A stretch of 36,467 bases of DNA, taken from Myxococcales bacterium (lineage in GTDB: Bacteria > Myxococcota_A > UBA9042). The stretch lies in assembly GCA_023954815.1 (NCBI GenBank), contig JAGSHB010000049.1:1-36467 (forward strand), read 5' to 3'. The position numbers and the translations under genes are program-made. This document shows positions 1 to 8,471 of this stretch, piece by piece. The first letter of the stretch is position 1. Each line of letters opens with the position of its first letter. Below the pieces are notes generated by a model. It did no database searches. It was not told where the DNA came from and worked only from the letters and a program-made list of their open reading frames with translations.

Positions 1-1
1 C

Positions 2-3000
2 ACGGTTGGCAAAGTGCACCACGTCGTCATCTCGTGGGACCGCCCGAACGGAAAGGTCTACGTGTGGGTCGACGGCAAGAAGTTCACGCTGCACAACAAG
101 CCGACGGGCATCCCGCAGAACACGAACAACGTGCTGTGGCTCGGCCACGACAACCGCGAGCTGCAGTCCGGCTGGGACATCACACTGGACGAGGTCGCGT
201 TCTGGGACCGCCCGCTCACCGACACGGAAGTCGGCGCGCAGCAGACCAGCGCCAACGGCACGCCGTGTGACGACAACAACCCCTGCACGACAGGTGACTC
301 CTGCGACAGCGGTGTCTGCGCCGCTGGCGGGCCGACCGACTGCGATGACAACAGCGCATGCACCGCAGATAGCTGCGACCCAACCACGGGTTGCATTCAC
401 ACGCCCATCGATAGCGACAACGACGGCGTGCCGAACTGTCAGGATAACTGCCCGAACGTCGCCAACGCGACCAGCGTCGGCAAGTCCAAAATCTTCGTCA
501 ACAATGACGAGTGGACGTTGACGGACCACGGCTTCAACCAGGCGCCTGACGCGGCGAAATACATCGACAACTTGGCTCGGTGGTTCACGGGCGGCGGGAC
601 CGGCAACTTCCTCGCCTACTCCAATAACTTCGGCCTGAACGGCGCGAAGCTGAAGCAAGTCATGAAGGAGTTGGGGCACACCTACACCGTATCCACCAGC
701 GTGCCGTTTACGGTCGAGCAGCTGCAGAAGTACGACGCGGTCTTCCTGGGCGGCTACTACGTCAACCAGCAGGTGCTGATCGACTACGTGAAGAAGGGTG
801 GCAACGTCTACATCATGGCAGGCACTGGCGCGGGCGGCCCCGTGGCGGAAGCCAACGCCTGGAACACCTTCCTCAGCGGGTATGGCCTCAAATTTGTCGG
901 CCAGTACAACGGCATTGGAGGCGTGTTCAACACGGTCTCAACTCACCCGGTCTTCAAGGGCGTCAACAAGCTCTTCTCCAACAACGGCAACACCATCGTG
1001 AAGTCGAGCACGCCTTCCAGCGACACCGAGATCATCATGAACCCGGGTCTATTCGCGATGTACGACGCAGCCATCGACGGCATCGACGGTCAGGAGGATG
1101 TGGACGGTGATGGCGTCGGAGATGCCTGCGACAACTGCCCGACGACACCCAATGCAGACCAGGCCGACGCCAACAACAACGGCAAGGGCGACGTCTGCGA
1201 TGACTGCCCCTTCCAGGGTAGCGTGGTCAAGAACGGCACCTCGGCGTGTGCGGACGACGGCACCAAGGTGACGTGCAGCAACGGCACGCTCACCACTGAG
1301 AGTTGCGGTCAGGACACTTGCAGCGACAGCGGCAACGCGTCGGGCGGCGGCAGCTGCGCGGCGAAGAACTTCTACTGCGATGCGGGTGCCTGCAAGGTGG
1401 CCAACAGCGCCGGAACCGACACCTGCGGCGGCACGGCGGCAGCGCCATCGGTCACCACGTACGCATGCAACGCGGCCGGCAACGCCTGCGTCGCTAACGC
1501 GGTGGTTAGCAAGGCGGACAGCTGCGGCGACAATGGTGACGCGTTCGGCGGCGGTAGCTGCGCTGCGACAGATTGGAGCTGTTCGGCGGGTACGTTGAGC
1601 AAGGTCGATACGGCCGGCATCGACACCTGTGGTGGCGACGCGGCGAACCCGTCGATCGCTACCTATGCATGCACGGGTAACAACAAGTGCGTCGCAAGCA
1701 CGACCACGCGGTCGGACTCGTGCAGCGACAGCGGCACAGGGTTCGGCGGTGGTAGCTGCGCTGCGACAGATTGGAGCTGCAGCGCTGGCGCTGCCGGCAC
1801 GACCCAACCGGGCACGCTCTCGAGCACGTCCAGTCAGGGGATCGACACCTGCGGCGGCACCGGCGACGCACCTAGCGTCAGCACATTCAGCTGCACCAAC
1901 AACAACAAGTGCATCGCTGGCACGACGCAGCGCAACGACTCCTGCGCCGATAGCGGCGGCGCCTTGGGTGGTGGCAGCTGCTCGGCCAACAACTGGAGCT
2001 GCGCAAGCGGCGTGTTGAGCAACTCGGCATCGACCGGCACGGACACGTGCTCGGGTGATGACACCTTGACGGTCCAGCACTTCTCCTGCTCGGCAAAGAG
2101 CGGCACCGTTGCCGACTCCTGCGTCGCAGCGAGCAGCACGTACGCCGATTCTTGCTCCGATTCGGGCAACGCGTTCGGCGGCGGCAGCTGCAAGGCGAGT
2201 GACTGGAGCTGCAATGGCAGCAAGGCCGCTCGCAGCGACTCGGCGGGTACGGACGTGTGCGGTGGCGACGCCGACTCGCCCAACGTCACCTACCAGAGCT
2301 GTACAGCCACGGACGGCGCTGCTGCCGACACCTGCACGGCTGCTGTGACTGAGCGCAGTGATTCCTGCACCGACACCGGCACGCCAAGCGGCGGCGGTAC
2401 CTGCTCGGCCTCCAACTGGGCCTGCGCGGACGGTTCGCTGAGCACGACCATGAGCTCAGGTGTGGATACCTGCGGCGACGGCAGCACCAGCCAGACGGAC
2501 TACTACGTCTGCGCTGCGAATGACGGTGCCAGCGCTGACGCTTGCAAGGCTATCGCCGACGTGACCCCGCCGGACCTGAAGTGCCCGGACAAGATCACCG
2601 TCGATTGCACCCGCTACAAGGGCGTGAACGTCGACGTGCTCGCCAACACGGGTGATATCTGTGATGCCGACGTGACCGTCACCAACAGCCACACGAGCGG
2701 CGGCGTCGACGCGACCGGGACCTACCCGATCGGCACGACGACCGTGACGTTCTCCGCTGTCGATGACGCAGGCAACAAGAGCAGCTGCACGACGGACATC
2801 GAGGTGGTCTACACGCCTTGGAGCTTCGCCATCTTCGCCAATGACAAGAACGGCGTCTCGCTGAAGGCGGGCTCGTCGGTCCAAGGTGAGGTCTTCTCGG
2901 CTGACCGTCTGCACGTCCACAACACGGCGTCCATCACGGGCACAGCGTTTGCGTTGAACGGACTGCACGTCCACAAGACGGGCGGCATCTCCGACGGCGC

Positions 3001-3874
3001 CTACGCGGGCGGCAAGATCAAGTTGCAGGGCACAGGCGCCATGTGGTTGGGCGCGGTCCCGGCTGGCATTCCTGCTGCTCCGATGGTCAATGACGCAGCG
3101 TTCCTCACAGCATTGCAGACCGCCAAGGCGACCAAGAAGGGCAACCTGAAGGCCAAGACCCTGGCGCTGACCGGTCAGACCATCTACGTCAACGGCAACG
3201 TGAGCATCGACAAGCTCGGAGCCATCACCGGCAGCGGCACCATCGTGGCCACGAAGAACCTGCAGGTGAAGGACGGCGCGACGGTCAGTGCGGGCGTGAC
3301 GCTCATCGCTGGCGGCAAGATCGACATCGGTGAGGGCACGGTTGTCGGCTCAGATGCGGTGATGTTCGCGGTGAAGGGCCTCAAGCTGAAGTCGGGTAGC
3401 GTGGTCGGCAAGCGTGCCCGCCTCGTCTCGCTCAGCTCTGTGCACCTGCATAGCAGCGGCGTGGTGGAGGGGCTCATCCTGTCCGAGGGCGATGTGAAGA
3501 TTCACAGCAACGCCATGGTTCGCGGCAGCATCATCAGCCTCGGCGATGTGGACGTGCACTGCGGTGCGACGGTCATTCATGACTGCGCGATGCTGCCTCT
3601 GATGTCCACTGTGATGATCCCGCAGAGCGGCAACGCGACGCTGCCCAAGCAGAGCGGCAGCGACAAGAGTGGCAGTGGCAGTGGCAGTGGCAGCGGTTCC
3701 GAGAGCAAGTGCGACATCGCATCGGATAGCGAGTCCGCGTCGGGTTCGAGCTCCGCCTCGGATTCAAGCTCCGCCTCGGGTTCGAAGTCGGGCTCGAAGT
3801 CGGGCTCCGCCTCGGGTTCGAAGTCGGGCTCCACGACGGGCAAGTCCGCTCCGAGCAAGGGCAAGAAGAAGTAG
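2..3874 (+). CDS. Giant secreted multidomain protein (LamG, TSP3, Cys-rich repeats, HYR, beta-helix-like), 5' partial
   Basis: The reading frame is already open at the left edge, so the true start lies outside the window; the GTG at 14 is internal. Visible domains, numbered from that GTG: the end of a LamG/concanavalin-like lectin fold (about 1-75); a Cys-rich CDDNNPCT module (85-130); a calcium-binding TSP3 stretch (DSDNDGVPNCQDNC, about 132-152); a class I glutamine-amidotransferase-like (DUF4350-like) fold (about 157-345) with no obvious catalytic triad; a second TSP3 stretch (359-400); six copies of a roughly 70-residue DSCxDxGxxxGGGSCxAxxWxC module (430-842); a HYR domain (849-933); a repetitive beta-helix-like region rich in 'VHN/VHK...G' turns (935-1210); and a Ser/Gly/Lys tail (1214-1286). 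It is probably exported and displayed at the surface, with adhesion a reasonable role. Export signals are not visible because the N-terminus is missing. Domain names are from motif recognition and the GATase-like assignment is the least sure. Confidence 0.85.
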   Translation, partial: TVGKVHHVVISWDRPNGKVYVWVDGKKFTLHNKPTGIPQNTNNVLWLGHDNRELQSGWDITLDEVAFWDRPLTDTEVGAQQTSANGTPCDDNNPCTTGDSCDSGVCAAGGPTDCDDNSACTADSCDPTTGCIHTPIDSDNDGVPNCQDNCPNVANATSVGKSKIFVNNDEWTLTDHGFNQAPDAAKYIDNLARWFTGGGTGNFLAYSNNFGLNGAKLKQVMKELGHTYTVSTSVPFTVEQLQKYDAVFLGGYYVNQQVLIDYVKKGGNVYIMAGTGAGGPVAEANAWNTFLSGYGLKFVGQYNGIGGVFNTVSTHPVFKGVNKLFSNNGNTIVKSSTPSSDTEIIMNPGLFAMYDAAIDGIDGQEDVDGDGVGDACDNCPTTPNADQADANNNGKGDVCDDCPFQGSVVKNGTSACADDGTKVTCSNGTLTTESCGQDTCSDSGNASGGGSCAAKNFYCDAGACKVANSAGTDTCGGTAAAPSVTTYACNAAGNACVANAVVSKADSCGDNGDAFGGGSCAATDWSCSAGTLSKVDTAGIDTCGGDAANPSIATYACTGNNKCVASTTTRSDSCSDSGTGFGGGSCAATDWSCSAGAAGTTQPGTLSSTSSQGIDTCGGTGDAPSVSTFSCTNNNKCIAGTTQRNDSCADSGGALGGGSCSANNWSCASGVLSNSASTGTDTCSGDDTLTVQHFSCSAKSGTVADSCVAASSTYADSCSDSGNAFGGGSCKASDWSCNGSKAARSDSAGTDVCGGDADSPNVTYQSCTATDGAAADTCTAAVTERSDSCTDTGTPSGGGTCSASNWACADGSLSTTMSSGVDTCGDGSTSQTDYYVCAANDGASADACKAIADVTPPDLKCPDKITVDCTRYKGVNVDVLANTGDICDADVTVTNSHTSGGVDATGTYPIGTTTVTFSAVDDAGNKSSCTTDIEVVYTPWSFAIFANDKNGVSLKAGSSVQGEVFSADRLHVHNTASITGTAFALNGLHVHKTGGISDGAYAGGKIKLQGTGAMWLGAVPAGIPAAPMVNDAAFLTALQTAKATKKGNLKAKTLALTGQTIYVNGNVSIDKLGAITGSGTIVATKNLQVKDGATVSAGVTLIAGGKIDIGEGTVVGSDAVMFAVKGLKLKSGSVVGKRARLVSLSSVHLHSSGVVEGLILSEGDVKIHSNAMVRGSIISLGDVDVHCGATVIHDCAMLPLMSTVMIPQSGNATLPKQSGSDKSGSGSGSGSGSESKCDIASDSESASGSSSASDSSSASGSKSGSKSGSASGSKSGSTTGKSAPSKGKKK
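1303..2540 (+). repeat. Six intragenic ~210-bp Cys-rich modules
   Basis: Six in-frame copies begin near 1303, 1519, 1720, 1936, 2146 and 2358. Each encodes DSCxDxG, then GGGSC or GGGTC, then a W/F-x-C, followed by an 'xGxDTCGGD' segment. Parts of copies 2 and 3 (about 1552-1580 and 1748-1776) are nearly identical at the DNA level, pointing to recent duplication within the gene. Confidence 0.8.
3664..3838 (+). repeat. Low-complexity Ser/Gly tail repeats
   Basis: A GGCAGT hexamer is repeated four times at 3671-3694. It is followed by degenerate tandem units encoding S-A-S-G-S-K-S-G up to about 3838. The tract encodes the flexible C-terminal tail of the giant secreted protein and is a likely site of length variation between strains. 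Confidence 0.75.
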
Positions 3875-3900
3875 TCGTGGTCTGAGATCACGTTGACTGC

Positions 3901-3945
3901 ACAAGAGGTGCTGGGCCACGTCGCTGTCGGCCCAGCACCTCTTGT
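3901..3945 (+). terminator. Strong hairpin terminator after the giant secreted protein
   Basis: A perfect 17-bp stem is formed by arms 3901-3917 and 3929-3945 around an 11-nt loop. It starts 26 bases after the stop codon at 3872-3874. There is no T tract after it, so it may work as a transcription terminator, an mRNA 3' end stabiliser, or both. Confidence 0.8.
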
Positions 3946-4023
3946 CACGTGCGGCCACTGTTGCGTTTGCCGTGCGCGTCGCTGCCCCAGAAGACACAGA
4001 CACAGTTCACGGCGGACCTAGCG

Positions 4024-4046
4024 CCAGTAGCGAAGACGCCTACTGG
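4024..4046. other. Inverted repeat upstream of the peptide transporter
   Basis: A perfect 7-bp inverted repeat (CCAGTAG and CTACTGG) flanks a 9-nt spacer. It lies about 180 bases before the transporter start, in the 355-bp gene-free stretch 3875-4229. Apart from the terminator at 3901-3945, I see nothing else supportable in that stretch. This could be an operator or a chance repeat. Confidence 0.3.
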
Positions 4047-4229
4047 ACGTTCACCCGACGCCGGAGCTCGAGGTCAGCCGAGTCACGATGTGGGGCTGGC
4101 GCTTTCACTGTGGCGATTGCCGGCAGAGGGGTGATGGCTCGAATCGGACTCGCATCGGTGTGCTTGACGCGGTAGGCTCCGCGAACGTCCCCCTGCCTCG
4201 CCCTAAGCCCCCGCCGACGGAGCCTTTTC

Positions 4230-5603
4230 ATGACCAATAACGTCGCCTCGCCGGGCCCTTCTCAGCGCACCGACGAACTCTGGGGCCATCCGAAGGGGCT
4301 CTACGTCCTGTTCTTCACGGAGTTGTGGGAGCGGTTTTCGTACTACGGGATGCGCGCCATCTTGGTGCTCTTCCTGGTCGCCAAGGTCAAAGAAGACGCC
4401 CACGGCGGCCTCGGCTGGACCCGCCAAGAGGCCCTGGCGCTCTACGGCTGGTACACGATGCTGGTGTACGTGGCGTCGATTCCTGGTGGCTGGCTGGCGG
4501 ACCGGGTCTTCGGTCAAAAGAAGGCGGTCATGTACGGCGGCCTGCTGCTCTGTGTGGGTCACGGCATCATGGCGATACACGGCATGGCTTTTTTCTACTC
4601 TGCGCTAGCGCTGATTATCCTGGGTGTCGGCCTACTCAAGCCCAACATCAGCACCATGGTCGGCGGTTTGTACGCGACGGGTGACGCACGGCGAGACAAG
4701 GGCTTCACCATCTTCTACATCGGCATCAACCTGGGCGCGCTCGGGGCTGGACTCATCGTCGGCGCTATCGGCGAGACCATCGGTTGGCACTACGGCTTCG
4801 GTCTCGCCGGTATCGGCATGCTGGTCGGGCAAGCCGTCTACGGTTGGGGTCAACGCTATTTGACGGATGTGGGCAATGTCCCTCAGTTGGCCGGGAACAG
4901 TGGTGCAGCAGCGAAAGCCGACGCCCCGCTGACCGCCATCGAAAAAGACCGGGTCAAGGTGCTCGTGCTCTCGTTTCTCATCGTCATCGTCTTCTGGGGC
5001 GCCTTTGAGCAGGCCGGCGGCCTGATGAACCTCTACACCAAAGACAAGGTCAACCGAATGGCAGGTGGCTGGGAGGTGCCGGCCAGTGTGTTTCAGTCCC
5101 TCAATCCCCTGTTCATCATCCTCTTCGGCACCCTGGTGGCCAACTTCTGGTACCGCCGGGCAGAGCGCAGCAAGGAAGCCTCTTCGCTGTTCAAAATGGC
5201 TGTCGGCACGATGATTATGGGTACCGGCTTTCTGTTCATGGTCGGCGCCGCGCAAGAGGCTGGGGTGGACGGCAAGGCTGGCATGTACTGGCTCTTTGCG
5301 GCGTATCTCTTCCACACCATCGGCGAGCTGTGCGCCTCACCGGTCGCGTTGAGCTTCATCACCAAGCTGGCGCCGGCCAAGTACGCGTCGCTGATGATGG
5401 GCGTCTATTTCGCTACCACGGGCTTTGGCAACAAGATCGCCGGACTGCTGGGCGAAGCCGCCTCTGAGGCAGGGGAGTTGGCCATCTTCGGTGGGATTTT
5501 CGGCTTCACCTTCGTCTTTGGCGCGCTGATTTTGGCCCTACTCAAGCCGCTCAACCGGCTCACGCACAACGCGGAGCAGTTTCAGACCGACGGGGGCCAC
5601 TGA
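4230..5603 (+). CDS. POT/PTR2-family proton-coupled peptide transporter
   Basis: The 457-residue protein is a polytopic inner-membrane transporter predicted to import di- and tripeptides with protons. The family signature ExxERFxYY is intact at residues 31-39 (ELWERFSYY). A MFS motif A-like loop follows (GGWLADRVFGQKK, 86-98), then KPNIS (137-141) and the PTR2 signature FYIGINLGALG (162-172). The second half carries FWGAFEQAG and GELCASPVALSFITKLAP, both typical of DtpA/YdgR-type members, and length is normal. The ATG at 4230 is preceded by GGAG at 4219-4222. The stop codon TGA (5601-5603) overlaps the ATG of the next gene, so the two are probably co-translated. Family assignment is firm; substrate is inferred. 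Confidence 0.93.
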   Translation: MTNNVASPGPSQRTDELWGHPKGLYVLFFTELWERFSYYGMRAILVLFLVAKVKEDAHGGLGWTRQEALALYGWYTMLVYVASIPGGWLADRVFGQKKAVMYGGLLLCVGHGIMAIHGMAFFYSALALIILGVGLLKPNISTMVGGLYATGDARRDKGFTIFYIGINLGALGAGLIVGAIGETIGWHYGFGLAGIGMLVGQAVYGWGQRYLTDVGNVPQLAGNSGAAAKADAPLTAIEKDRVKVLVLSFLIVIVFWGAFEQAGGLMNLYTKDKVNRMAGGWEVPASVFQSLNPLFIILFGTLVANFWYRRAERSKEASSLFKMAVGTMIMGTGFLFMVGAAQEAGVDGKAGMYWLFAAYLFHTIGELCASPVALSFITKLAPAKYASLMMGVYFATTGFGNKIAGLLGEAASEAGELAIFGGIFGFTFVFGALILALLKPLNRLTHNAEQFQTDGGH

Positions 5604-6994
5604 TGGCACTCAGCGCCTGGGCACGTACAGCGATAGTTGCTGCGATGGTCTTGGCAGTGTCGCTGCCCGACGTTGCACCAGCCCAGTCCACGCTGGGCAA
5701 GCTCTCGATTTCAGATCTGTCGGATGCCAACGTTCGCGGAGCGACCGTGCAGGTCGACGGCAAGGTCGCGGGGCAAGCGCCCATCACCATCGAGCTGGTC
5801 CAAGGCGAGCATCTGATTGTCGTCCAGAAGGCTGGTTTCAAGGTCTTTCAGCGCACAGTCCGCTTGCGCGCGGGGCACACAGCGGTGGTCGCGCCGCTGC
5901 TCATCAAAGCTGGGGGCGCTGCCAAATCACCCGCCTCTCCGGCCCCTCCAAGCGCACGCACCACGCCGAAAGCGGCCGCCCCCCCAAAAGGCCCGCCGCC
6001 GGCGACACGGCAGCCGACGACTGGCTCGACACGACCGACCACAGGCAGTACGGAGCCTGCTCAAGCGACACGCCAGGGGCCAGCGCCAGCAATGCCGTCT
6101 GCGACGCCGCCGGCCGCCACAGCACAGCCCGCTACGACAACGCGCCCAGCGTCCCAAACGCCTCCAGCGGCCACGACACAACCAGCTACAAGGCAGCCGG
6201 CGAGCTCTACGCCTGCGCAATCAGCCGGTCCGGGCCAGGGTCAGCCCGCCGATGCAGCACCTGCCAGCGCTCCAGTTCTCCCGGCGGAGACCAGACAGCC
6301 GCCGGTCGCCGGCGCTCGCCGTATGCAGTTGTCTCGGGGAGCCCGCGTGCTCAACCGCGGCACGGTGGTGCTCGATCTCGGCGTCGGCTATCCGCACTAC
6401 CTTCACGCGCAGGCCACAGCGGGCCTCATCGACACCCTCGGACTGGCGATTGACGGCTCGGTTTGGGCACGCAGCCGTTTCGCGCTGAGCGAAGGCGGTA
6501 TTCGCTTGCGAATGCAGTTGGCGGGCGGCCAGCAGTTCTCCGCGGCAGCCATCGGCGCCATCGGGGGCGGCGGCGGCATGGGTGGGCGCGACAGTTTCAA
6601 TGCCAGCGTCGGCGTGGGCGCGGTCATGGTGCTCGGCGAACGGGTTGCCCTGGGGGCTCGGGCGACACTCGACATCTGGTCGGAGCGCCTGTGCCCGGAG
6701 CCCGGTTCTGAATCGGACGGCGACGGAACGAGCGTGTGTCAGGGGGAGGGCAACGTCGCACTCGCCAAAGAGCTACATACCGACAACCTGACCGACCGAG
6801 ACACGAGCTTCGGTTTGACCCTGGCCGTCACGCTTGAGATTGCGATTCGGGAGCACACCCAGCTGTTTGTCGTCGCCGACATGGCTCCCGGGCAAACGGA
6901 GCGTCCGGGATTCAGCGCCGTGTTCAACAGCGCACTACTGATGAAGCGCGATCCCGGATATGGCGGGCGCGCTGGATTCAGTTGGGTTTTCTAG
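5603..6994 (+). CDS. PEGA-domain protein with C-terminal outer-membrane barrel-like region
   Basis: The 463-residue protein starts with a signal peptide (about 1-28, ending VAPAQS). A PEGA-type domain follows (about 33-102), recognisable from 'VQVDGKVAGQAPITIELVQGEHLIVVQKAGF'-like spacing with the V-D-G-K and G-x-H-x-I/V core. Residues 107-235 are a Pro/Thr/Ala/Gln-rich linker. The C-terminal ~220 residues are Gly-rich alternating beta strands ending in FSWVF; a terminal Phe is typical of outer-membrane barrels. It overlaps the peptide transporter by one base (TGATG), suggesting coupled expression and an envelope role. The 3' end overlaps the convergent dehydrogenase at a CTAG. I cannot assign a specific function. 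Confidence 0.8.
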   Translation: MALSAWARTAIVAAMVLAVSLPDVAPAQSTLGKLSISDLSDANVRGATVQVDGKVAGQAPITIELVQGEHLIVVQKAGFKVFQRTVRLRAGHTAVVAPLLIKAGGAAKSPASPAPPSARTTPKAAAPPKGPPPATRQPTTGSTRPTTGSTEPAQATRQGPAPAMPSATPPAATAQPATTTRPASQTPPAATTQPATRQPASSTPAQSAGPGQGQPADAAPASAPVLPAETRQPPVAGARRMQLSRGARVLNRGTVVLDLGVGYPHYLHAQATAGLIDTLGLAIDGSVWARSRFALSEGGIRLRMQLAGGQQFSAAAIGAIGGGGGMGGRDSFNASVGVGAVMVLGERVALGARATLDIWSERLCPEPGSESDGDGTSVCQGEGNVALAKELHTDNLTDRDTSFGLTLAVTLEIAIREHTQLFVVADMAPGQTERPGFSAVFNSALLMKRDPGYGGRAGFSWVF

Positions 6995-8004
6995 GCGACC
7001 GCGCTTTGGGGCTGGGCCTTTGCGAACTCGCGCGTGCCCGTCAGCTCACTCAAGACCGTCCAAGCGGTTTCTTGGCGCACCACGTCCAGCAAATGGGGGT
7101 ACGTCACCTCGTGGAGTGGCCCCACAAGCTTCTTGCGGGCGGAGGTGTAAGTCTTGCCACTGACAAAAGGTCCCCCCTGATTCAGCAGTACGTCGACATA
7201 GCGCTTGGCGCCCAGCGCTGTCGGCATGTTCATGCCCATCAGCGTGCCAACCATCGGCATGATCTTGGTGAAGAGGAAGCGTTTGAATCCTGTTGTGTTG
7301 CGAGCGGCGTTGGTGCCCATATTCGACCCGGGCGAGACGGTGAAGACGAAGATCCGTTCGCCCACGCGGCGCGCCAACGCAGCACTCCACCAGGCGGAGA
7401 AGAGTTTGGTCGTCGTGTAGTAGTGCGTGCCGCGAAACGCCTCGGGGACCTGTCCCTTTGCGAAGTTGGTCATGGCGTCATGCAGGTTGTCGCCAAAGGT
7501 CACCGGGGTGCCGGTCGCAAAGTCGTACAGCTTCATGTCCATCATGGCAGGCAGGTCGGCGTTGGCAGCTTCCGATCCCGCAAGGACGACGCGAGCCCCC
7601 TCGCTGAGCAGCCCGGCGTCCAGCAACCCGACGGCCATGATGTGGTGACCAATGACCGACGAGGCGAAGGCCAACTCGAGCCCGTCGACGCTACGCTGCA
7701 TCTCCTCGCCAGAGACCATGCCTGCATTGAGCAACAGCTGATCGATGGGCTGGCCCCGCGAGATCAATTCAGCAACCGCGGCCTCCGAAGAGGCGATGTC
7801 GGCGACATCAACAGCCAGCGCCTCAAAAGGATCGCTTCCAACGCGCTTGGCCAGCAGCGCGCGGGCACCTTCGGCCTTGTCGAGCGTCCGACAAGCTACA
7901 ATGACGCGGCCAAATCCAGCCTCCGCGAGCTGAGCGGCGGCTTCGAATCCGAGGCCCGAGTTTGCGCCAGTCACCAGGGCGGTCTTGTTTGTGTAGATGC
8001 TCAT
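6991..8004 (-). CDS. Short-chain dehydrogenase/reductase (SDR)
   Basis: The 337-residue protein is an NAD(P)-dependent oxidoreductase of the classical SDR fold. Visible motifs are the dinucleotide-binding TGANSGLG (12-19), NAG (93-95), an active-site serine in LAGSEA (144) and the catalytic YxxxK (Y196, K200). It is longer than the usual 250 residues because of insertions around 150-190 and a C-terminal extension, as in retinol-dehydrogenase or protochlorophyllide-reductase-like members. The open frame extends upstream to 8202, but the start at 8004 (MSIYTNK) fits the SDR N-terminus and has a GGAGA ribosome site (ACGGAGACCGTC). It is convergent with the PEGA gene and divergent from the sigma operon. 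Substrate is unknown. Confidence 0.9.
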   Translation of the reverse strand: MSIYTNKTALVTGANSGLGFEAAAQLAEAGFGRVIVACRTLDKAEGARALLAKRVGSDPFEALAVDVADIASSEAAVAELISRGQPIDQLLLNAGMVSGEEMQRSVDGLELAFASSVIGHHIMAVGLLDAGLLSEGARVVLAGSEAANADLPAMMDMKLYDFATGTPVTFGDNLHDAMTNFAKGQVPEAFRGTHYYTTTKLFSAWWSAALARRVGERIFVFTVSPGSNMGTNAARNTTGFKRFLFTKIMPMVGTLMGMNMPTALGAKRYVDVLLNQGGPFVSGKTYTSARKKLVGPLHEVTYPHLLDVVRQETAWTVLSELTGTREFAKAQPQSAVA

Positions 8005-8067
8005 GACGGTCTCCGTTGGTTTGTGCAAATCCAACGTAAGAGGCCGAGGGTGAAGCGTGAAGAACCA

Positions 8068-8099
8068 ATGATGAGCATCATCGGTACGTTTTTGTACCG
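8068..8099. promoter_or_regulatory. Two abutting palindromes in the SDR/sigma-operon divergent region
   Basis: Two perfect 6-bp inverted repeats lie end to end: ATGATG-AG-CATCAT (8068-8081) and CGGTAC-GTTTTT-GTACCG (8082-8099). They lie 64-95 bases upstream of the dehydrogenase start and about 100 bases upstream of the DUF5808 start. The second has the shape of operators bound by small winged-helix repressors, but no such regulator is adjacent. Its role as an operator is inferred from position and symmetry. Confidence 0.45.
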
Positions 8100-8201
8100 C
8101 CCTAGCTTCAGAGACCGACGAAGTTGAGCGTTGGCGAGCAGCGATGGAAATAGTCGGAATATTGCGTCGACATCTCCGTAGTACAGACAAGGAGGTGCCC
8201 A

Positions 8202-8465
8202 ATGAACACCGAAATCAAGCGCAACGAAGAGCATCACGGCGACAAAAAGAGCGGCAAACGACACGGTAAGCTGCTCGGTATACCCTATGACTGGCGGCGG
8301 CCGACCCTACAGCGGCTCAAGCGGCGCTGGTGGAACCCAGAGGGCCCAATGCTGACACCGAAGCTGTGGGGCTGGGGCTGGGACCTCAACCTGCGTCACC
8401 CCGGCAGTTGGGTGTTGTTGTGTGGCATGTTGGTGATGCTCGTCACCCTTACCTGCGGGAGCTAG
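8202..8465 (+). CDS. DUF5808-like small membrane protein
   Basis: The 87-residue protein has a charged N-terminus, then the segment GKLLGIPYDWRRPTLQRLKRRWWNPEGP...PKxWGWGWDLN. This matches what I recall of the DUF5808 family (R-W-W-N-P and G-W-G-W-x-L-N). One hydrophobic segment ends the chain (about 69-84). The ATG at 8202 has a near-ideal ribosome site, AAGGAGGT at 8189-8196. It is the first gene of a four-gene operon and is separated from the ECF sigma gene by only 6 bases, so a role linked to the sigma/anti-sigma switch is plausible. The biochemical function of the family is not known to me. Confidence 0.75.
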   Translation: MNTEIKRNEEHHGDKKSGKRHGKLLGIPYDWRRPTLQRLKRRWWNPEGPMLTPKLWGWGWDLNLRHPGSWVLLCGMLVMLVTLTCGS

Positions 8466-8471
8466 TCGGCC

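Noticed and set aside
157-1050. An active amidotransferase or protease within the giant secreted protein
   Set aside because: The fold looks GATase-like, but I could not find the Cys/His/Glu triad, so no enzymatic activity is claimed.
1049-2080. A 343-codon minus-strand frame inside the giant secreted protein
   Set aside because: It is the antisense shadow of the Cys-rich repeats, Arg/Ala/Val-rich with no domain or ribosome site.
4164-4169. TTGACG as a -35 box for the peptide transporter
   Set aside because: No plausible -10 element lies 16-18 bases downstream.
6982-8127. A 381-codon plus-strand frame over the dehydrogenase
   Set aside because: The minus-strand frame has all SDR motifs in order; the plus frame has none and is rich in His/Arg/Gly/Gln.
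8146-8168. GGAAA ... CGTC as an autoregulated ECF promoter upstream of the sigma operon
   Set aside because: The spacing between the two elements is about two bases short of what ECF promoters usually have, so I did not annotate it.
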